Below are positions 11,251-21,260 of a stretch of DNA of 64,000 bases, in pieces. Position 1 is the stretch's first letter. Each line of letters starts with the position of its first letter. The position numbers and the translations under genes were made by a program. Location of the stretch: positions 56,820 through 120,819 of the forward strand of contig JBBHKE010002550.1 of NCBI GenBank assembly GCA_037447655.1. Reading direction: 5' to 3'. The notes beneath the pieces are model-generated. The model ran no database searches and was not told the origin of the DNA. It was given only the letters and a program-made list of their open reading frames with translations. This DNA is from Zygnema cylindricum (Eukaryota; Streptophyta; Zygnematophyceae; Zygnematales; Zygnemataceae).

Positions 11251-12105
11251 AGGTCCTCAGAATGTACAGCTTGCAAGAAGCCTCTAGGATAACCCTGACC
11301 CCTTTGTGTTTCAACAAGAATAACTGTCACCCTGGCAGCAAAAAACTTTGACCACCTTCACCCCTATGAACGCAAGACTCCCCTGAGTCGATAGCAAAAA
11401 CAATCTTTGAATTTGCTCCCCTGAGCAGTAAGTTATGGAGGGTCAAATTTGACCTTTTGTACAGAAGCTCTTTGGCAAAGAGGGTCTTATCTACCAAATT
11501 TTTCTAAGTCCTATCTCTCTCTAAAACTCTATCTACTAACATACGACACCAATCATATTACTATGCCGTACAAAAAGGTACAGTAGCCGGTGTACTTTCT
11601 TTACGAACATTGTACGACATGGCCAAAATGTCGACACATGTCATATCTCCATTCGTTTCCGTAATCCCTGGAGATGCTAAAATCCAATGTCGTGGTGCCA
11701 CGTGTCATCCGATGTGGCGGTGACCATAAACCGACGAAATTCTCTTCCGCGATCCCGGCATTCTTTTCGGCTGTCTGATCGAATGCCGATTTCAATCGTA
11801 GCCGTCATAAATATTTGTGCGGTATTTGTTTCGCTATCGAAACAAATGCGCGGTACTTGTTTCTTCTCCGTACTCGTAATCCGTACATTTCATAACTGGC
11901 TCTATGTATCCCGTATATAGTTGCCGTTAAATGAATTAGCCTACATGGTAACGTTTATATACTTATTAAACCCTATATCATTTACCACTAGTCCTAGTCT
12001 TAATATAAGAGTCCACCGGCTACCAGCAACATTAACTAACCGTAGGTGCCACGATCAAATCCTGAAACCGACAGGTATCCTTTTAGTAAATCAACTAATG
12101 TACTA
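11231..12105 (-). repeat. 5' LTR of element I, start truncated by J
   Basis: Homologous to the A LTR: CACGTG box at about 11699, tRNA-like module (11985-12075), Gag start codon. The primer-binding-site equivalent at 11216-11230 is diverged. It stops at 12105 where a plus-strand LTR begins, so the hairpin and U3 start are missing. Confidence 0.82.
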
Positions 12106-13412
12106 TGTTGATATTTGGGTATTTTCTAGGTCTTTTTAGAATAGAAAAGTTGTAGAGGCAGTCTGCCTCTAACCTCCTTCTCCAAGCCCCCACACTTGTT
12201 GTAGTCACTGAAGGCTGGAGAGGGAGCTAGTGCCATGGCTGCCTAAGCTCTCCAGAGAGAACGGAATAGATAATAGGTATGTTTACCAAAAAGGTATTTG
12301 ACGGACCCAGGAATTGATCCTGGTACCTACAGTTCGTCAAACGTCCCGTAGCCGTTAGCTTTGTCCATTTAGTCTAAGACTAGTGCTAGGACATATTGGG
12401 TTTGATAAATATTTAAATAGTTATAGGTAGGCTTTTCCATTTAATTAGGTTACGGTATATAGGGCATAGAAACAGTTGTACTTTTAGTACCAGACGAAAT
12501 AAATATTACGGACATTTATTTCGACGGTCCGTTTTAATGACGATGTAAATCGGACGGCCGTGGTTAGCGCCGACATCGCGGAAAGGAAAATTTGGCAGTT
12601 TGCAGACGCCGCCATTCTGGATGACACGTGCCAGCATCGTACGGGATTACGGAATTTCCGGAACGACAGAAAACAAATCCGGAGTGACAAATGTCGCACT
12701 ATGGCGACATCGTACAATGTACGTACAGAAAGTACTCCGGCACTTATACTTTCTTGTACGTACCATTTTTCTGATGCGGCATGACCTGGCGCCACGTGGA
12801 GAGATAAGATTTGGAGGCGGGAATTCAGGAGGTTATAAGAGCGAATCCGAATAGGACATTTGTTGACTTTTTAACCATGTCGTACGATGACCGTACAAAA
12901 GGTACACCGACATTTGTACCTTTATATATTATACAGTAATGTGATTGGTCCGTACCTCAGTACTAGAGGGTTTAGAGAGGGGTTTAGGACTTAGAATATT
13001 TCGGGTAGGTAACTGACTCTCCCAGAGAGCACCTTGTATAAATGGCAAACTTTGGCCAGCCATAACTATCAACTCAGTTGACCAAATTCAGTGATTATTT
13101 TTGCTGCCGGCTCACGGGAGTCCAAACTACACAGGGGTGTAATCGACAAGAGTGTTTGCCTGCCAGGGTGGCTGCATTTATAAGGGAAAGTCAAAGTGGG
13201 TGAATGTGTCCAAATCTCATATTCTAACTTTGCATTCTGTGGTGGAACTGAGCACACAGAAAGTCTTATTTCACAGGGGTGAAGCTGTAATGGGGTTCTG
13301 ATTGTCAAGGGGTCAATCATTTGGGTTTATATAAACTTGGAGTCGGCACTATCTAGATTAGCTTCCTTTGGACCTGCGAATTCTGTGTGGCAATGGAGCC
13401 CATAGAATTTCA
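12106..13412 (+). repeat. LTR of element J (1,307 bp)
   Basis: Starts TGTTGATATTTGGG and ends ..AGAATTTCA, directly followed by a perfect primer-binding site. Contains the hairpin (12165-12240), antisense tRNA-like module (12300-12375) with a 5-bp-stem, 7-nt-loop T-arm, CACGTG boxes (about 12622 and 12789), and two separate GTAC-rich inverted repeats (12716-12765 and 12884-12940), which helps make it longer than sister LTRs. Inserted in the LTR of I. Confidence 0.87.
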
Positions 13413-14485
13413 GGTTATGGGCCCACCATCTAAGGTTCCTATGTTTGATGGAACAGACTTCAATTATTGGGAATTGTTTTTATTGCAATTTATGTTGATA
13501 ATTTGCTTGTTTTAAGTAAATCTATGGATAAAATAAATAAGTTGAAAAATGATTTAAAAGGAAGACTTGAGATGAAGGATATGGGAGAAGCAAGGTATAT
13601 TTTGGGAATTCAGGTAGAAAAAGACAAAGATAGAAAGATAATAAGATTAACTCAAAAAGAGGCCATTTGAAACATGTTAGAAAAATTCCAAATGGACAAG
13701 GCTAATAGTTGTACCACTCTTATGGAATTAAAGAAGGGAAGTGAGGGGAGTGAGGAAGAGGGAGTTTTAATCTTAGATGATGGGGTAGGCCCGGAAGAGA
13801 AAAGATTTATGTAGACCATCCCTTATAGACAAGTAGTGGGCAGCCAAATATATTTCATCAATTTTACCCGTCCGGATATATCCGCAACTGTATGAGTACT
13901 AAGTAGGAGTCCGAATGCTGCCACTAAGAAAGATTAGGAGGCAACTAAGAGAGGCCTTAGATATCTCATAGGGACCAGGGATCAATGGTTGCATTTGGGT
14001 AAAAACAATACTGACATCACCACTTGGAGTGATGCCAGCTATGGGGATGCTCCTATGAGGAGATGCACATCTGGATATGTATTATATGTGGGTGATGGGG
14101 CTTGCTGCTGGAGCAGCAAGCAGCAAAAGGTCATTGCTCACTCCACCATGGAGGCTGAGTACATGGCTTCTTGTTCTGCTGTAAAAGAATTAATGTGGGT
14201 CAAGTTTTTGCTTGGTGAGCTTGGTCATCTTAAGAGTGGTGTCCAAAAAGTGTTTTGTGATAATCAGGTTGCCATTGCCATTTCTGCCAATCCTAAACAT
14301 CACTTTAAAGCCAAACACATGGACATTAGACTTAGCTTTGTTAGGGAGAAAGAAGAAAACAAGATATCAGTTTGGAGTATAAACCAGATAGTGAAATGGT
14401 AGCAGATACGATGACCAAACCTGTTCCTTCTCCTAAACTAATTTTCTGCCGAGAGAAGTGTGGTCTTAAAATAAAGAATGACTAG
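13393..14485 (+). pseudogene. J: Gag start fused to RT-RNase H by internal deletion
   Basis: The LTR-encoded ATG at 13393 opens MEPIEFQVMGPPSKVP and about 25 codons later (near 13470) the sequence jumps into RT at FIAIYVDNLLVLSKS, removing the rest of gag, protease, integrase and the first half of RT. The catalytic YVDD is YVDN here. RT continues to 13668 (stop), then damaged RT/connection (13669-13985), then an intact RNase H block 13989-14402 (TTWSDASYGDAPMRRCTSGY, STMEAEYMAS). An exit frameshift precedes the stop near 14484. Confidence 0.82.
13413..13427 (+). other. Primer-binding site of J (perfect half-tRNA match)
   Basis: GGTTATGGGCCCACC begins at the first base after the LTR. It is the exact reverse complement of initiator tRNA-Met nucleotides 25-39, the same primer end used by Drosophila copia. 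Confidence 0.82.
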
Positions 14486-14533
14486 AAAATAATGGGAGTG
14501 TAGAAATTAAAGGTTATTTTAGTATTTTCTAGG
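14480..14533 (+). other. Inverted repeat around polypurine tract and LTR start
   Basis: GACTAGAAAATA (14480-14491) pairs with TATTTTCTAGG (14523-14533). The loop holds purine tract AATGGGAG and LTR start 14499; the pol stop TAG is in the left arm. Confidence 0.7.
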
Positions 14534-15543
14534 TTTTGTAAAATGCAGAAAAGAAGCAGAGGCAGTTTACCTCTAACTCCTCTCTCCAACTCCCACACTT
14601 GTCGTAGTCACTAAAAGTTGGAGAGGGAGATAGAGCCATGGCCGCCTATGCTATCCCGACGGGGAGAGACATTAGGTTAGTAGATTTTACCAAAATAAAC
14701 TTGGCGTGCCCAAGATTTGAACCTGAAACGTGCCGTCCGCCAAAGTAGCGGGTAGCTTGTAGTCTTAGCCAACTAGTCTAAACCACAAATACAAGATATA
14801 GGGTTTGATAGATATATAAATGTTAACACATCGGCTATCTTCATTCAACGGGATATTTAGACATAGATACAGTTTGTAATATACGGCGTACGGCACATCC
14901 GAAACGGATACCGCGCATTTTGTTTCGAAGGTGAAACAAATATTGCGCAAGTATTTATGACGGCTACGATTCTAATCCGGCTTAATCGGACGGGCACGAA
15001 GCATGCCGAGATCCCGTAATAGGTTTTTGGCGGTTTGCGGTTGACGTCACCTCAATCGCCACGTGGCACAACCACATTGGATTACGCCATCTCCGGGGAT
15101 TCCCGGAACGAATCCAAAAATGACATGTGTCGACTTTTTGGCCATGTCGTACAATGGCCGAACATAAAGTACAACGACACATGTACCTTTATGTACGAAA
15201 AACTATTATGATTGGTATTGTACTTCAGTAGATAGAGTTTTAGAGAGAGATAAGACTTAGAAAAATTAGATAGATTGGACCCTCTCTCTTAGAGAGCTTC
15301 TGTACAAAAGGTCAACTTTGACCCTTCATAACTTACTGCTCAGGGGAGCAAATTCATAGATTCTTTTTGCTATCAACTCAAGAAAGTCTTGCCTTTACAG
15401 AGGTGAAGATGGTCAGAGTTTTTGTCTTTTAGGGTGGCAGTTATTCTTGCTGAAACACAAAGGGGTGAGGGTTATCCTAGAGGCTTCGTGTGAGCTGCCT
15501 ACTCTGAGGTCCTATGGAGGTCTCACAGTTGCATCTAGCAGCA
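14499..15543 (+). repeat. LTR between J and K (1,045 bp)
   Basis: Runs TGTAGAAATT to ..CAGTTGCA, preceded by a polypurine tract. A-family LTR with hairpin (14575-14645), antisense tRNA-like module (14695-14790), CACGTG box at about 15060 and GTAC repeats at about 15145-15200. No primer-binding site follows: RT of K begins at the next base, so everything from leader to mid-RT is deleted. Confidence 0.85.
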
Positions 15544-16820
15544 GCGGAAGACATGAAGATGCACCAGATGGACATCAAGACAACCTTTTTGCATGGAGAA
15601 TTGGAAGAGGAGATCTTAATGTGACAACCTGAAGGATTTGTGGAGGAAGGAGAGGAGAGTAAGGTATGTTGGCTAATTAAATCTCTTTATGGTTTGAAAC
15701 AGGCGCCTCGACAATGGAATAAAAAGCTTGATGAGTTTCTTAGCGATGTGGGATATATTCGATTGAGCTCAGATCACTCAATCTATGTTTTTGAAGATGA
15801 GGAAGGTGTTATTTTTATTGCAATTTATGTTGATGATTTGCTTGTTTTAAGTAAATCAATGGAAAATATTAATAAATTAAAAACTGATATTAAAGGGAGA
15901 TTTGAGATGAAGGATATGGGGGAGGCAAGATATATTTTGGGAATTCAAGTAGAAAGAGACCGAGAAGAGAGATTATAAGATTGACTCAAAAAGAAGCAAT
16001 AGAGAACATGTTCGAAAAAATTTAGATGGATAAGGCTAATAGTTGTACAACTCCAGTGGAGTTAAAGAAGGGAAGTGAGGGGAGTGAGGAAGAAGGAATC
16101 ATAGTCTTAGACGAGGAATTAAGTCCTGAAGAACAAAAGTACATGCACACTATTCCTTACAAGCAAGTAGTGGGAAGCCTTATCTATTTTATGAAATTGT
16201 ACCCGGCCGAATTTAGCTGCAACTGTAGGAGTGCTGAGTAGACGTCTAAATGTTCCCACTGAGAGGGATTGGGAGGCGAGTTAGAGAGTCCTTAAATATT
16301 TGATAGGAACTAGCGATCTATGGTTGCATTTGGGTGGAGAGAATACTGACATCACTACTTGGAGTGATGCTAGTTATGGTGATGCTCCGATGAGGAGATG
16401 TACTTCTGGAAATGTATTATATGTGGGTGATGGGGCTTGTTGTTGGAGTAGGAAACAGCAAAAGGTTATTGCTCAGTCCACCATGGAGGCTCAGTATATG
16501 GTCTCTTGCTTTGCTGTAAAAGAATTGATGTGGGTTTAGTCTTTACTTGGTGAGCTTGGTTACCTTAAGAGTGGTGTGTATAATTTTTTTTGTGATAATC
16601 AGGCAACAATCGCTATTTCTGCAAATCTTAAACATCATTTTAAAGCGAAACACATGGACATTAGACTAAGCTTTGTTAGAGATAAAGTAGAAAAAAAAAA
16701 GTTTAGAGTACCGACCAGATAGCGAGATGGTAGCAGATATGATGACCAAACCTGTGCCTTCCCCTAAGCTAATTTTCTGCTGGGAGAAGTGTGGTCTGAA
16801 ATTAAAGAGTGACTAGAAAA
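15544..16820 (+). pseudogene. RT-RNase H of element K
   Basis: Starts inside RT (SLAAAEDMKMHQMDIKTTFL would be the upstream frame; a TGA occurs before QPEGF). The longest clean stretch is 15640-15978 with SLYGLKQAP and intact YVDDLLVLSKS. After a frameshift at about 15975 it resumes at 16026-16241, then 16300-16539 with RNase H TTWSDASYGDAPMRRCTSG. The last part (16540-16815) is readable with stops. Ends in a GACTAG stop context at 16811. Confidence 0.82.
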
Positions 16821-16866
16821 TAAAGGGAGTGTAAAAATTGATGGTTCTTTTAGTATTTTCTAGGTC
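16811..16866 (+). other. Inverted repeat around polypurine tract and LTR start of K
   Basis: GACTAGAAAATA (16811-16822) and TATTTTCTAGGTC (16854-16866) pair with one bulge. Purine tract AAAGGGAG and LTR start 16830 lie between them. Confidence 0.7.
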
Positions 16867-17874
16867 TAAAATATAATGTAGAGAAGTAGCTAAGGCAATA
16901 TGCCTCAAACTCCTCTCTTCAACTCCCACACTTGTTGCAGTCACTGAAAATTAGAGAGGAAGCTAGAGCCATGGTTGCCTATGTTATCTAGAGATTTAGG
17001 GGTAGTAGATTAGTTGATTTACTAAAAGAGTTCCTGTCGGAACGATGATTTGATCTTGGTACCTACCTTTCGTTAAACTGCCGATAGCCTGTAGCTTTAG
17101 CCGTTTAGTCTAAGACTAGTGTTAGGTCATATAGGGTTTGATAAATATATAAATGTTTCCACGACGACTAATTCATTAAACGGTAACTATTTACTGGATA
17201 CATAGATTCGGTTATATAAAATACGGTTTAAGGTACAAAGAAGAAACAAGTACCGCGCATTTGTTTCGATAGCGAAACAAATACCGTGCATTTATTTATG
17301 ACGACTAAGATTAAAATCTGCATTTAATATGACGGCCGGAATGAATACCGAGATCGCGGAAGAGGATTTTGGCGGTTTGTGGTCATCACCACATCGGATG
17401 ACACGTGGCACAATGACATTGGATTTTGGCATCTCCAGGGATTATCGAAACAAATCCAGATATGACATGTGTCGAGTTTTTGGCCATGTCGTACAATGTC
17501 CGTACAGAAAGTACATCGACACCTGTGCCTTTCTGTACGACACAATTATATGATTAGTGCCGTACGTCATTAGATAGAGATTTAGAGTGAGAGAGGAATT
17601 ATAAAAAATTGGTAGATATGACCCACTCTTCAAGACAACTTTTGTACAAAAGGTCAACTTTTACCCTCCATAACTAACTGCTCAGGGGAGCAAATTTAGA
17701 GATTTTTTTTGCTATCAACTCGGGGGATTCTTCCCTTCACAGGGTGAAGATGGAAAAAAAATTTGTCTGCCTGGGTGGCAGTTATACTTGCTAAAACACA
17801 AAAGGGTCAGGGTTATCCTAAAGGCTTTTTTCAAGCTGCCCTTTCTGAGGACCTATGGAGGTCTCAAAGTTGCA
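16830..17874 (+). repeat. 3' LTR of element K (1,045 bp)
   Basis: Runs TGTAAAAATT to ..AGTTGCA. Same length as the LTR at 14499-15543, but I estimate only about 80% identity at the start, so they are not a young pair. Carries the hairpin (16905-16980), antisense tRNA-like module (17035-17110), CACGTG at about 17402 and GTAC repeats at 17488-17540. Confidence 0.85.
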
Positions 17875-18402
17875 GTAACAACGACATAGTTACTTAAGGG
17901 TGTGACGATTGTATACGTTGACAATGCTTGTGATGGCTATCAATGCTAGAATCTGTGATGACGCACGTTAATTTTTCTAATTGTTTGTGACGTCGCATGA
18001 GTTTTCGTGATATTGTAGACGTACCGCCTTCGAGCCTGTGTCGTTTCACGGTTGAAGAAGATACACTTTGCCTTTGCGTCACCTTTCCGCTCGACGTGAA
18101 ATGGCATTGAAATCTTGAGACCCTTGGCCAAAAATAAAATCCGTACCGGGCGCAAATGGACAAAACCAAACAAATTGTGTACTTTACCTCGTCGTACCTG
18201 AAAGCAAACAAACAAAAAATAAGAAATAGTGTACCTTTTGCGGTCGCTTGAATTCGTTTGAAATTTGTGTACAAAATTTTACACGTGTGAATACGTGTTC
18301 CTATTTATTTTTCAAATATACTTTGTTTTAAAACACATCTTCCATGTGTTTTTAAGAAAAGTTTGAAGATGACGTTTTTTGGTGAGGCAGTGGGTCGAAG
18401 AA
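17875..18402 (+). repeat. Unknown dispersed repeat R1, copy 1 (fragment)
   Basis: No coding potential. Clearly homologous to 58390-58915: shared blocks include GTGACGATT, TTGTGACGTCGCATG, ACGGTTGAAGAAGAT and GGACAAAACCAAACAAATT in the same order and spacing. Cut on the left by the K LTR and on the right by element B. Family unknown. Confidence 0.7.
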
Positions 18403-19407
18403 TGTTAAAATAAATAGTTTTTAGTTATTTGTTATTTTCTAGGTCTTAATATATTTGCGGAAAAAGGAACATGCACGCAGCTTGTCTTCATCTCTTCTCT
18501 CATACCCCCATACTTGTTGTAGTCACTGAAAGAGAGAGAGAGTGATGGAGCCATGGCTGCCTCAACTCCATAGACAAGGTTAGAGAGTGACCTTAAGTCA
18601 CTCTCTATAAAAAGGTTGAGTCCAGCAGGACTCGAACCCCCGACCGGTAGAGCGTGGCGTAGCCGTCCGCTCTAACCAGTCTGTCGTAGATATTCGCTGC
18701 TGTATATAGGGTGTGACTCATATTTAAAGTATGTTACGTCCCGTAATCCGATTAACGGAAATGTAAATGTAACATCATAGAACAGGTTAAATTCAGTGTG
18801 GACTGAATCCCGCACGAAACAAATGAATCTGACATTTGTTTCGACGGACGACATTTAATGCCAGTTCTTATCCAACGGCATACGTCTTCGCCGGGATTCT
18901 GGAATTGTCACTTTGGCGTTTTGTGACGTGGCATGACCTGGAGCCACGTGGAGAGATGACATTCAGTCATGGGAATTTCGAGGAACGTACGGACGAGTGA
19001 AAAACGGACACGCGTCCACTTAATAGCCTTGTCGTACATATGCCGTACAAAAGGTACAACAGCAGTAGTACTTTTTGGTATGGTACAATAATCTGATTGG
19101 TCCGTACTTTAGTAGATATAAGTTATTAGAGGGAATCATGACTTAGAAAATTTTGGTAGGTAGTCACCTTTCCCTTTAAGAGTTTGTACAAATTGGCATT
19201 TTTACTGCCTCATAACTTATCGGCTGGCTGGCCGTTTTCAGTGATTCTTTTTGCTATAGACTTAGGGGAGTCCACACTGCATAGAGGTGCAGTCAAACTA
19301 TCATTTTTCCTTTGTGGACAGCAGTGGTTGTGGCTTGAAGTGTGTTAGTTAAATACTATCTAGAGGCTTCCTGTATTTTGTGGTCCAATAGAGGACACAG
19401 AATTGTA
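18403..19407 (+). repeat. 5' LTR of element B (1,005 bp)
   Basis: TGTTAAAATAAATAG to ..AATTGTA. Contains TATTTTCTAGGTC, hairpin (18480-18555), antisense tRNA-like module (18605-18690) with a perfect B-box-like GGTTCGAGTCC on the minus strand, and CACGTG at about 18950. The position of the Gag start reads ATA instead of ATG, and the LTR terminus is TA instead of CA. Confidence 0.86.
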
Positions 19408-19422
19408 GGTTATGGGCCCACC
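19408..19422 (+). other. Primer-binding site of B
   Basis: GGTTATGGGCCCACC, immediately after the LTR; perfect complement of the initiator tRNA-Met anticodon arm (nucleotides 25-39). Confidence 0.82.
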
Positions 19423-21006
19423 CTCGAGGGTGCCCACCTTCAATGGATTTGGGTTCATCTATTGGGAAGCCATGATGATGGGAGCTTTGTGCAGAAAACG
19501 ATACTGGGGTATCGTCAGTTGACAAGTGAAACGTCCACCTTCGGAAACTCCACCAGGATTTGGAGGAGTAAGGTTTCCTGCAGCAATGGCTGCCTCAGAA
19601 CGGCTGCCTCAGCGGAGGAGGCAGATGATGGGGACAACAGTGTGTCCGAAAAGGGGAAAGGGAAGGAGACACCCCTAAGTCCTATTGCCACAGTCCCAAG
19701 AGGGGCGACCGTGAAGACCGCGGAGAACGATACTCAAATGTGGGAGGATGTAAACATGGCTGCCAAGAACTTCATTCTGAGGCACCTCACTCAAGTTTTG
19801 GCCACTCCTCATCTTCACATTTACAAGGCCGAGGAGTTGTGGGTGAGTTTGGTGGAGATTTATAGAGCTGGAACTATTCAGGAGCTCTAGTTGGCTGAGC
19901 AAAAGCTAGTGAGTTACACTTACAAATGAGGAAAGATGTTAGATTACTGTGATGATCTTTCTTGTTTGTATATGGAGATGGAAAGTGTCGCGTGGACAGG
20001 TACAATGAAAATGAAAGTTAACACCCTTATCATGAAGTTACAAGATGAGTACGAGAACATAGTGTACGGAGTACAAGAAATGGCTGATAGTTCATGGAAA
20101 TGGAACAAAGTGGTCAGGATGATACTTGTACAGGAAAACACAATGGAGATAAAGAGAGGAGGAAATAGCATTCAAGCTCTAGCAGTAGGAGGGGACCGAT
20201 GGGGAAAGGACCCGAAAAAACCGTACAAAGGGGAAAGAGATCATTCTAGAGGACTGAGGCCCCTAAAGGGTCTTTGTCATTTTTTCAAAAAGTCGGGACA
20301 CTTCATCGCAGATTGTGTCAAGCTTTCAGAGCTGAGGCTCCAAAAGAATCGTGGAGGGGGTTCTTCCGGAGGGAAGAAAAAGGCACTTGTGGTTACAAAA
20401 GTGACAGGAGAAACCGAGGATGAGTTTTCTGAGGAGGATGGGGAGCTTCTTCTTTACGAAAATATGGAGGAGAAGGAGATCTCTCGGATACAGAAATGTG
20501 CCCTAGAAGCAATTCGGGAAGCTCCACAGGAACGATGGATCATTGAATCAGGTGCATCCATGCATATGTGTCATGATAAGGAACTTTTCACTACGCTAAG
20601 AAAGATCCCTACTGTAGAGATAGAGTATGGGGATGGGAGAGTGGTTACTACAGATCTAGTGGGATCAGTAGATCTGAAAGTCTTAGTGGAGGGTAAGACT
20701 TCTATACTTACATTCTCAAATGTACTCTACATTCCTCAGCTGAGTAAAAATCTTGTCTCTACGTCTGTGTTAGATGACAAAGAGTTTGATACCTTCACTA
20801 GAATGGGAGTCTTTACAGCTAAGTATGGGGATGAAGTTTACTTCACGGCATATAAGGGTAGCGAAGGAATGTTTAGGCTTAACCTGAGTAATGAAAAGAA
20901 GAATGCTTACTATGTTGGTGTTCCTAAGTTGATGATTTGGCATAAGCGGTTGGGACATGTACATTTTGATAGGTTGAGGGAAATGAAAAAGCTTGGGGTA
21001 GTAGAA
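19408..21006 (+). pseudogene. Gag-protease-integrase start of element B
   Basis: Gag reads from VMGPP with a stop at about 19888 and another near 19927, then a long open stretch 19936-21006. The zinc knuckle is CHFFKKSGHFIADC, so its second Cys is Phe. The protease motif is WIIESGASMHMC, with the catalytic Asp changed to Glu. HHCC domain begins WHKRLGHVHFDRLREMKKLG and is lost in the N gap. Loss of the start codon, stops and both active-site changes make this a dead copy. Confidence 0.84.
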
Positions 21007-21016
21007 NNNNNNNNNN
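21007..21016. other. Assembly gap (10 N)
   Basis: Ten unknown bases. The left side is integrase of B and the right side is unrelated sequence leading into the D LTR, so adjacency across the gap should not be trusted. Confidence 0.95.
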
Positions 21017-21260
21017 TTATATGTGCTTTCTTTTGTGTACGTCTTAAAGTGGTCCAAAACGGTTTTCTAGTGTTACTAGAATGTTAAGTTTTGTGGGTCT
21101 TTCACGAAGCCTCAAAAGGATGTGTTGTTAGGATGAAGGATTTTATTAGATTCAGGATGTATATGTTCACTCGGATGTCGATTTGTGCAGCATGGTCTTA
21201 ATGGTACCAATTAACCTTGTGATTATAAGTAATTTGTTTTGGAGTAGCAGTTGGCATGTA
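21017..21260. other. Unassigned sequence right of the gap
   Basis: No ORF or repeat recognised. It does not align with the corresponding U3 part of the D 3' LTR, whose homology starts only near 21261. It may be a diverged U3 or unrelated flanking sequence joined at the gap. Confidence 0.4.

Larger units (their letters stand above)
9209..12105 (-). mobile_element. Copia element I, truncated at both ends
   Basis: Minus-strand element of the same family as A. From the right: a partial 5' LTR (11231-12105), gag, protease and part of integrase. Integrase is cut at 9208/9209 by the H LTR, and the start of the 5' LTR is cut at 12105/12106 by the J LTR. RT, RNase H and the 3' LTR are not present in this window. 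Confidence 0.84.
18403..21006 (+). mobile_element. Copia element B, 3' part lost at assembly gap
   Basis: 5' LTR, primer-binding site, Gag, protease and the start of integrase on the plus strand, stopping at a run of ten Ns. Same subfamily as C and G. The sequence after the gap is not integrase, so the scaffold does not continue this element. Confidence 0.86.

Noticed and set aside
17894-18274. 126-codon ORF in repeat R1
   Set aside because: The homologous copy at 58.4-58.9 kb does not preserve the frame, so it is not coding.
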